Assembly (NCBI GenBank): GCA_021604645.1
Contig: BQJJ01000012.1
Coordinates: forward strand, 47,706 to 111,705
From: Methyloligella sp.
GTDB lineage: Bacteria > Pseudomonadota > Alphaproteobacteria > Rhizobiales > HXMU1428-3
DNA length: 64,000 nt
Direction: 5' to 3'
The number at the start of each line of letters is the position of its first letter. The first letter of the stretch is position 1. Positions 58,629-64,000 of the stretch are shown piece by piece. The notes under the pieces were generated by a model that had not been told where the DNA came from, ran no database searches, and saw nothing but the letters and a program-made list of their open reading frames with translations. Position numbers and translations under genes: made by a program.

Positions 58629-59678
58629 TTACATTTCGTAAGCTTTAGCCATCTCAGGGTCTTTTGATGCCACTATTTTAGCTAGATCAACAATAACTTT
58701 GGCTTGCTTCCAGGTCGCGTCATCTTGCATTTTACCGTCGAGCATCACGGCACCTGTGCCATCTGGCATGGCTTCCAGGATCCTTTTTGCGAATAGAACT
58801 TCATCAACATTCGGGCTGAAGACTTCTTTTGCTAATGTGATTTGGCTTGGATGTAAGCTCCATGTACCTAAGCAACCTTGTAAGAAGGCGTTACGGAATT
58901 GAGCTCTACAGGCTTCGCTGTCTGAGAAGTCACCAAATGGACCATAGAATGCTTTAATTCCATTGCCCATACAGGCATCGACCATTTTGGCTATTGTATA
59001 ATGCCAGAGGTCTTGTTGGTAGAGTGTACGCTCTTTGTCGCCATCTGCGTCTTCTAAAACACCATAAAAAGGATGACCGCCACCAACGCGTGTGGTTTTC
59101 ATTCCTCTTGATGCTGCGAGATCAGCTGGACCTAAGCTCATGCCGTGCATTCTCGGGCTTGCACTTGCGATGTCTTCGACGTTGTTCACGCCTTCAGCTG
59201 TTTCTAGAATTGCGTGAATTAGAATAGGCTTTTTGATTTCGTGCCGTGCTTCTAATTGAGCAAGAAGTTGATCCAGGTAATGAATGTCCCATGGGCCTTC
59301 CACTTTTGGAAGCATGATGACATCAAGCTTGTTGCCGATTTTTGATACGATTTCAGTTACATCATCAAGAAACCAAGGGCTGTTGAGGCAGTTAACACGT
59401 GTCCAAAGGCCTGTGTTGCCAAATTCATTGTTCTGGCCAATTTCAATAAAACCGGCTCTTGCATTTTCTTTTTCGTCGGCCGGGATAGCGTCTTCAAGGT
59501 TACCGAGTATCACATCTACTTTGGGGATCATATCACCAACTTTACTGCGAATTTTTTCGATGTGAGGTGGTATAAAGTGGATCATCCGCTCTAGGGAAAC
59601 CGGCAGTTGACGGTATGGTTCCGGGGCGCCAATCGCTAGGGGTTTGTAAAATCCTTGAGGGGTTTTGGTTTGTGACAT
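58629..59678 (-). CDS. mcl: Malyl-CoA / beta-methylmalyl-CoA lyase (Chloroflexus type)
   Basis: 349 residues of the HpcH/HpaI aldolase family. The start [17 protein letters not shown] [18 protein letters not shown], the metal- and CoA-site [75 protein letters not shown] and the end [21 protein letters not shown] all resemble the Chloroflexus aurantiacus enzyme, as I recall that sequence, rather than the shorter Rhodobacter Mcl1. That enzyme cleaves malyl-CoA, beta-methylmalyl-CoA and citramalyl-CoA. Cleaving beta-methylmalyl-CoA gives glyoxylate and propionyl-CoA, which connects it to PccA/PccB. AGGAAAG precedes the ATG. It ends at a bidirectional terminator and is monocistronic. Confidence 0.87.
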   Translation of the reverse strand: MSQTKTPQGFYKPLAIGAPEPYRQLPVSLERMIHFIPPHIEKIRSKVGDMIPKVDVILGNLEDAIPADEKENARAGFIEIGQNNEFGNTGLWTRVNCLNSPWFLDDVTEIVSKIGNKLDVIMLPKVEGPWDIHYLDQLLAQLEARHEIKKPILIHAILETAEGVNNVEDIASASPRMHGMSLGPADLAASRGMKTTRVGGGHPFYGVLEDADGDKERTLYQQDLWHYTIAKMVDACMGNGIKAFYGPFGDFSDSEACRAQFRNAFLQGCLGTWSLHPSQITLAKEVFSPNVDEVLFAKRILEAMPDGTGAVMLDGKMQDDATWKQAKVIVDLAKIVASKDPEMAKAYEM

Positions 59679-59743
59679 ATTTCTTTCCTATGTTCAGTTC
59701 ACATCTTTATTTGTTTATGAGCTCAGTGCTTTGTTTTTTTAGT

Positions 59744-60643
59744 TTATGACCAGCGTCTGTTCGACCACATGAATTGTTCTGGATATTCTCTGATCCAGCC
59801 TTCAAATGTGCTTTGTATCTCTGTAATTATGTTTTTGATATCAGCTTCTTGGTCATCTGTCCGCGGGACCTTAATTTCATGCATTTCGACACGAAAATTC
59901 GATTGTGTTCCAATCCTGACGCAGCGGCCTATCCATAATCTTGTGCCGATCCGGCGCGCAAGCATGGCGGGGAAGGGCGGAGATTTTGCATCAATGCCAA
60001 AGAATGGTACTTCAACGCCGTTTCTATCCCATTGATCCGCTAAGAAACCTAACCGGCCACCTTTGCGGACATAAGCTCCAATTTGTCTGGCTGTATCTCG
60101 TCCTGCATGTATACCAGCGCCGCTGCCTTTGGCAAAGAGGCCGCCTGGATAGAGTTCTTTTCTTTGGCTTCTTAAATACCGGTCAACAAGTGGGTTTTTA
60201 ACTAAGCGATAGACGCCGGCTGGTTTCATTCCCTTTGAGGCAAGTGGCCACATGGCTAGCTCCCAGTTGCCCGAATGCATAGACACGCAAATGGCAGAGC
60301 CCATTTTACCCTGATAACGATCTAAAATTTCTGGATTTGTGATTTCAATACAATCTGGATTTTTTAATATACGATCCATCTGCATGGTCTCTGCCATGAC
60401 CCGACCGAGATTTTCCCACATGGCCAGAGCGATTTCTTCTCTTTCTTCTTCAGTTTTTTCAGGATAAGCCATTGCTAGATTATTGAGGGCTCTTTTATGG
60501 CGCCTGCCGCGCCCAGCTAGAATACGCCACCAGTAGGCAGAAAACCTTACAGCCGTATCAAGAGGCATTAATCGGATCATGCCTATGATTGATCTAAGTA
60601 GACAAAATTCTGCCCAATATCGAATATGTAACCAAGCTGTCAT
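59744..60643 (-). CDS. Lipid A biosynthesis acyltransferase (LpxL/LpxM family)
   Basis: 299 residues. The family core CVSMHSGNWELAMWPLA contains the HX4E catalytic pair. The upstream NLAMAYPEKTEEEREEIALAMWENLGRVMAET segment is typical, as is LGFLADQWDRNGVEVPFFGIDAKSPPFPAMLARRIG, with its basic and glycine-rich substrate pocket. A hydrophobic N-terminus (about 1-30) suggests peripheral membrane association. It transfers an acyl chain in lipid A or a related lipid. GAGG eight bases before the ATG supports the start. It is upstream of mcl on the same strand, with 65 nt between. Confidence 0.9.
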   Translation of the reverse strand: MTAWLHIRYWAEFCLLRSIIGMIRLMPLDTAVRFSAYWWRILAGRGRRHKRALNNLAMAYPEKTEEEREEIALAMWENLGRVMAETMQMDRILKNPDCIEITNPEILDRYQGKMGSAICVSMHSGNWELAMWPLASKGMKPAGVYRLVKNPLVDRYLRSQRKELYPGGLFAKGSGAGIHAGRDTARQIGAYVRKGGRLGFLADQWDRNGVEVPFFGIDAKSPPFPAMLARRIGTRLWIGRCVRIGTQSNFRVEMHEIKVPRTDDQEADIKNIITEIQSTFEGWIREYPEQFMWSNRRWS

Positions 60644-60813
60644 TTATGAGGCCTCGAACGATTTTCTATGATGTTGTGTATTTAATATGTAGTATGGGTT
60701 CGTTATCCATGGGTTATAGCTAGGGTTTAGACCCTAAGAGCATAAAAAACAATCATTGGTCAAGATTTCTTTCGTATCGTGTTTTGCTTATTGTTTGAGC
60801 TCTCAAAAACGCG

Positions 60814-62028
60814 CTAAAAGTTGGTTTTCATTAGTTCAGGCAGGCTTTGCTCGTCACCTAAGCCTTGCTGCATGATCATTTGGCGTAATTGTTTGAAGTT
60901 TCTTAAAGCTGTTAGACCAGCACTTCTCATGGTTTTAAGCGAGATGTTATTTAATAATAGTGATTTGTTTAAAATATCAACGACGAATGTGCGGCTGAAA
61001 ATATCGGATTTTCTAGAAACATTATATTTGTCTTCGATCGTTTGAATTTTCCCCTTTAGGGATGCATGGTCTTTTAAAATTTCAGCCAGATGTGCTGCAT
61101 CTCTTAATCCTAAGTTCATGCCTTGTGCGCCGATAGGGGGGATAACATGAGCTGCTTCTCCAACTAGAGCTATTTTATTTTCTGCAAATTTCTCTAATTT
61201 TAACCCGGAAATAGGAAAGGCTACTCTTGGCTCGACTGATGTAATTGTTCCCAGGATAGCGTGAGAATTTTCATAGAGAAGAGAGCTGAATTGTTGATCA
61301 TCTAGTGCGACGACTTTTTCTGCGTCTTGTGGTGTTAAAGACCAGACGAGACTAGAGCGATGTTCTTCCAATGGAATTAGGGTCATTGGCCCCGTTTTTC
61401 TGTGTATCTCTGTTGACGTAGCGTTGTGAGGAGACTGGTGTGTGAATGAGCAGGCGATGGCTGTTTGATCATATTGCCACTCTGTTGTTTTAATTCCAGT
61501 TGCACTACGGCAGATTGAATTTTTACCATCAGCCCCCACGCAGAGTTCAGCTCTATATGTTTCGTTTTCTTGTGTGGTTATTTCTATAGTGTCATCTATG
61601 TTTTTAACTTTGGTGACTGCCTGTGTCTCAATCCATTTTATTTGATAGGTATTTTCTATGTGAGAAATGAGAGCTTTGTTCAAATCACTATTAGGTATGT
61701 TTTGGGCGAAAGCAGTCATGTTTAGCTCATCACAAGAAAAATGACAGTCAGGTGCTCTGATCAATGAGCCGCAATCATCGATCATTCTTAAGTGTTTTAG
61801 TGGAGATGCATTTTCTTTGCAGTCCGACCAGATGTTACATTTTTCTAACAATACTATTGAGGGGGCCATGAAAGCTGTTGTTCTAGTATCTTTCGCTAAA
61901 AAATTTTCATCAGGCTTGGGGCCGAATAAATTTATTTGAAAGTTGGTCTCTTTAGCTAGTGTTATTGCTGTTATGAGGCCGACGGGGCCAGTTCCAATAA
62001 TGGCGATGTCAGAAATGGGGTGAGTCAT
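60814..62028 (-). CDS. UbiH/COQ6-family FAD-dependent hydroxylase
   Basis: 404 residues from the chosen ATG, which sits at the true start of the nucleotide-binding fold; the frame runs 22 codons further upstream without support. The Rossmann motif IAIIGTGPVGLITAITLA, the VGADGKNSICR strand and the second FAD block VGEAAHVIPPIGAQGMNLGLRDAAHLAEIL place it among ubiquinone-ring monooxygenases (UbiH, UbiF, UbiL, VisC). Which ring position it hydroxylates is not decided by sequence alone. No other ubiquinone gene is adjacent. Confidence 0.9.
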   Translation of the reverse strand: MTHPISDIAIIGTGPVGLITAITLAKETNFQINLFGPKPDENFLAKDTRTTAFMAPSIVLLEKCNIWSDCKENASPLKHLRMIDDCGSLIRAPDCHFSCDELNMTAFAQNIPNSDLNKALISHIENTYQIKWIETQAVTKVKNIDDTIEITTQENETYRAELCVGADGKNSICRSATGIKTTEWQYDQTAIACSFTHQSPHNATSTEIHRKTGPMTLIPLEEHRSSLVWSLTPQDAEKVVALDDQQFSSLLYENSHAILGTITSVEPRVAFPISGLKLEKFAENKIALVGEAAHVIPPIGAQGMNLGLRDAAHLAEILKDHASLKGKIQTIEDKYNVSRKSDIFSRTFVVDILNKSLLLNNISLKTMRSAGLTALRNFKQLRQMIMQQGLGDEQSLPELMKTNF

Positions 62029-62866
62029 GATAAAGGACCTTAGAAATTTGCACTCTCTAGAGTCATACCCTTTTACGTGAAGAGAGACAATCAAGATTGG
62101 AGCTTGTGGTGAAGGGATTTCAATCTAATCGTTTTTTTCAATTCATCGATTTTTTTAATGTTTGGGGACGTTCTTGATTTTTTCAAACAAAAACATAGGA
62201 AAAAAGTCTGATGAATGAATATGACATATTAAGTGTCTGTCATTTCTTAAGGTTTTTATATCGGCTCACTCTTTGTAGTGTTCTTCATTCTATTTCTGGA
62301 GTTATAAAAGGTGATATCTGCTGATACTTCTAACTTTTCCATTTCCGTTATTTTGTATCTAAAACCAATGCTTAGCTGGTTATATAGGTGTTTCAATAGG
62401 TTTTGAACGCTCCCTTTTATGTAGATGTGTCTTCTGAGTTACAACGATGACAGACATTGTTCTGCGTGCAGGATTTGTTACAGAACTGTCATATAATTCT
62501 TCTAATTCTGATCCTGGGTCTAGCAGACAGATGCTCTCATTATTTGAGGTTCAAATGGTCGTTTTTTTGATCATGTGTAGTTACTGAAATGAATGAAGAA
62601 AATCAGATGTCTAGAAAAACCTTGATTTAAATAAAGATCCTTTAGGAATAAAAATACGCCTTTGAACGTTAAATTAGTAATGCATGAAAAAATGCAGTGA
62701 CCTTATAACGTGCCATGACATAGTCATGGGAGGAAAACAACGTGTGATGATTTCTAAAGAGTCCGAAATAAGGTCTTTATAAATTTTTTTTAATCTCATC
62801 TGAACCTTCGAGTATTTGGGGTTCAATAAACAATTATAGTGGAGAAATATTGTGATTGGGGGAATT
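62029..62866. other. Long leader region upstream of the porin gene
   Basis: About 840 AT-rich bases without a credible frame. One clear hairpin (CCATGAC / GTCATGG, loop ATA, 62713-62729) lies 138 bases before the porin ATG and is followed by GAGGAAAAC. Long regulated leaders are common for outer-membrane proteins, and a small RNA cannot be excluded. Confidence 0.5.
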
Positions 62867-64000
62867 ATGACTTCCAGACTTTCTTTGGCAGCTTTGGTTG
62901 CTGGCGGTATGATGGTTGCTACTTCTTCAGCTAATGCGGCTGATTTGGGTGGTGATTGCTGTGCGGATTTAGAAGAGCGTGTAGCTACACTTGAAGCCAC
63001 GACAGCTCGTAAAGGAAACCGTAAAGTTTCATTGAAAATTTATGGCCAAGTTAACCAAGCCCTTTTGATTTGGGATAATGGTGACGAGAGCGATGCTTAT
63101 GTTGTTGATAATGATAGTTCAGCTTCTCGCATTGGTTTTAAAGGTAAAGCTAAGATCAACAATGATTGGTCTGCGGGTTACCGTATTGAAATTGGTGTTT
63201 ACTCAGCTGAATCTGATCGTGTTGATGAAAACAATGATGATGGTGACGGAAACCGTTTGGATCTACGTCGCTCGGAAATGTACATCAAGAGCAAAACTCT
63301 TGGTAAAGTAACATGGGGTCTTACTAGCTCAGCTCTTGATGGAACGACTAAAGCTGACCTAAGTGGCACTCACGTTGTTGCTCGTAATGGTGGCCTTCGT
63401 TATATTGAAGATTTTGCAATCATCAATTCAAACGGTGCAGCATCTACAGCTGACTGGGGCGGTATTTTTGACGGCGACACAGAATTCGACCGTGATAATG
63501 TAATCCGTTATGAAACTCCTACATTTGCTGGCTTTAAAGTTAGCGCATCTTGGGGTGAAAATGATGAATGGTCAGTGGCTGCATTCTATAAAGCTAAATT
63601 TGATCAGTTCAAATTTAAAGCTGCGATCGGTTATGGTGAAGACCAAGAAGGTACTGGTTCAGGTGTAAGCGAGAACTTTAACGGTTCTGCATCTATCATG
63701 CACACACCAACAGGTGTTTTCGTTACTGGTTCTGCTGGTGAAAAGTCAAAAGACAACGATGTTGATGAAACTTTCTACCAAATTAAAGCGGGTATCCAAC
63801 AAAAATGGAATTCACTTGGTAAAACGACACTATATGGAGAGTTTGTCCACGGTGATACAGATGATGTTGGTGAAGGTGACATCTATGGTTTTGGTGTTGT
63901 TCAAAAAGTTGACGCTGCTGCAATGGAACTTTATGCAGGCTTCCGTCATTATGAAGCTGACCTAAACAATGGTGTTGCAACTGAAGACTTCGTAACTGTT
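62867..64000 (+). CDS. Rhizobiales-type outer-membrane porin (C-terminus cut by window edge)
   Basis: 378 codons are visible before the window ends. Signal peptide MTSRLSLAALVAGGMMVATSSANA; mature start ADLGGDCCADLEERVATLEATTARKGNRKVSLKIYGQVNQALLIW, the typical beginning of alphaproteobacterial porins of the Porin_2 group, with the conserved CC pair. The rest alternates in amphipathic beta strands (RIGFKGKAKI, YRIEIGVYSAE, LDLRRSEMYIKS) with short acidic turns. It forms a trimeric channel in the outer membrane. An in-frame GTG at 62852 has a better-spaced GGAG and would add five residues (MIGGI). The codon use looks like that of a highly expressed gene. Confidence 0.95.
   Translation, partial: MTSRLSLAALVAGGMMVATSSANAADLGGDCCADLEERVATLEATTARKGNRKVSLKIYGQVNQALLIWDNGDESDAYVVDNDSSASRIGFKGKAKINNDWSAGYRIEIGVYSAESDRVDENNDDGDGNRLDLRRSEMYIKSKTLGKVTWGLTSSALDGTTKADLSGTHVVARNGGLRYIEDFAIINSNGAASTADWGGIFDGDTEFDRDNVIRYETPTFAGFKVSASWGENDEWSVAAFYKAKFDQFKFKAAIGYGEDQEGTGSGVSENFNGSASIMHTPTGVFVTGSAGEKSKDNDVDETFYQIKAGIQQKWNSLGKTTLYGEFVHGDTDDVGEGDIYGFGVVQKVDAAAMELYAGFRHYEADLNNGVATEDFVTV

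Overview
The window comes from an AT-rich alphaproteobacterium, most likely of Hyphomicrobiales type. The clearest markers are the truncated porin at the right edge, whose mature start (DLGGDCCADLEERVATLEA) is typical of Rhizobiales-type porins, an IalB-family protein, the DUF502-recG-sdhE-mfd neighbourhood, two ScfR-type regulators, and a PccB/PccA/methylmalonyl-CoA mutase cluster. I see no rRNA, tRNA, insertion sequence, prophage or CRISPR array. The genus cannot be read from the sequence.

Layout. 1-3.8 kb: a divergent MarR locus (a DUF2024 protein and a periplasmic protein of unknown function on one side, a Cys-rich MarR regulator and a glutamine amidotransferase on the other), an AraC regulator and a secreted SnoaL-like protein. 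3.8-17.3 kb: a cytochrome P450 and an ScfR regulator divergent from a propionate assimilation operon (pccB-pccA-mutase-prpE), followed by maeB. 17.3-22.3 kb: a flavin-binding protein, a broken Old Yellow Enzyme gene, katG and a small membrane protein. 22.3-32.6 kb: a sensory cluster (symporter-fused histidine kinase, two-helix membrane protein, single-domain response regulator, second ScfR regulator) divergent from a five-gene branched-chain-amino-acid-type ABC transporter. 32.6-37.6 kb: two small c-type cytochromes and an alpha/beta hydrolase separated by a perfect FNR/FixK box, then DUF4189, a zinc metallopeptidase and a SPOR-like protein. 37.9-50.2 kb: housekeeping genes glmU, glmS, a TPR/SPOR protein, DUF502, recG, sdhE and mfd. 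50.3-57.4 kb: a degenerate PleD-like protein, an intact and a degenerate acyl-CoA-ligase-type protein with an array of hairpin repeats between them, and an orphan YejA-type binding protein. 57.7-64 kb: IalB, a Chloroflexus-type malyl-CoA/beta-methylmalyl-CoA lyase, an LpxL-type acyltransferase, a UbiH/COQ6-type hydroxylase and the porin.

How the genes work together. The strongest theme is short-chain acyl-CoA metabolism. PrpE activates propionate and the lyase at 58.6 kb can release propionyl-CoA plus glyoxylate. PCC and the mutase take propionyl-CoA to succinyl-CoA, and MaeB links malate to pyruvate. Two ScfR regulators, each with related A/T-rich boxes in front of them, and a symporter-kinase look like the sensors of this metabolism. 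The link of the second ScfR to the ABC transporter is inference from position.

The most unusual items are: a small hairpin repeat with apparent stem covariation that is followed by a Shine-Dalgarno and start codon at two loci; a PleD paralogue whose GGDEF and receiver acceptor sites are lost while the RxxD inhibitory site is kept; a ligase-fold protein without catalytic motifs beside an intact ligase; the Cys-rich MarR/DUF2024 locus; and an Old Yellow Enzyme gene carrying two independent lesions.
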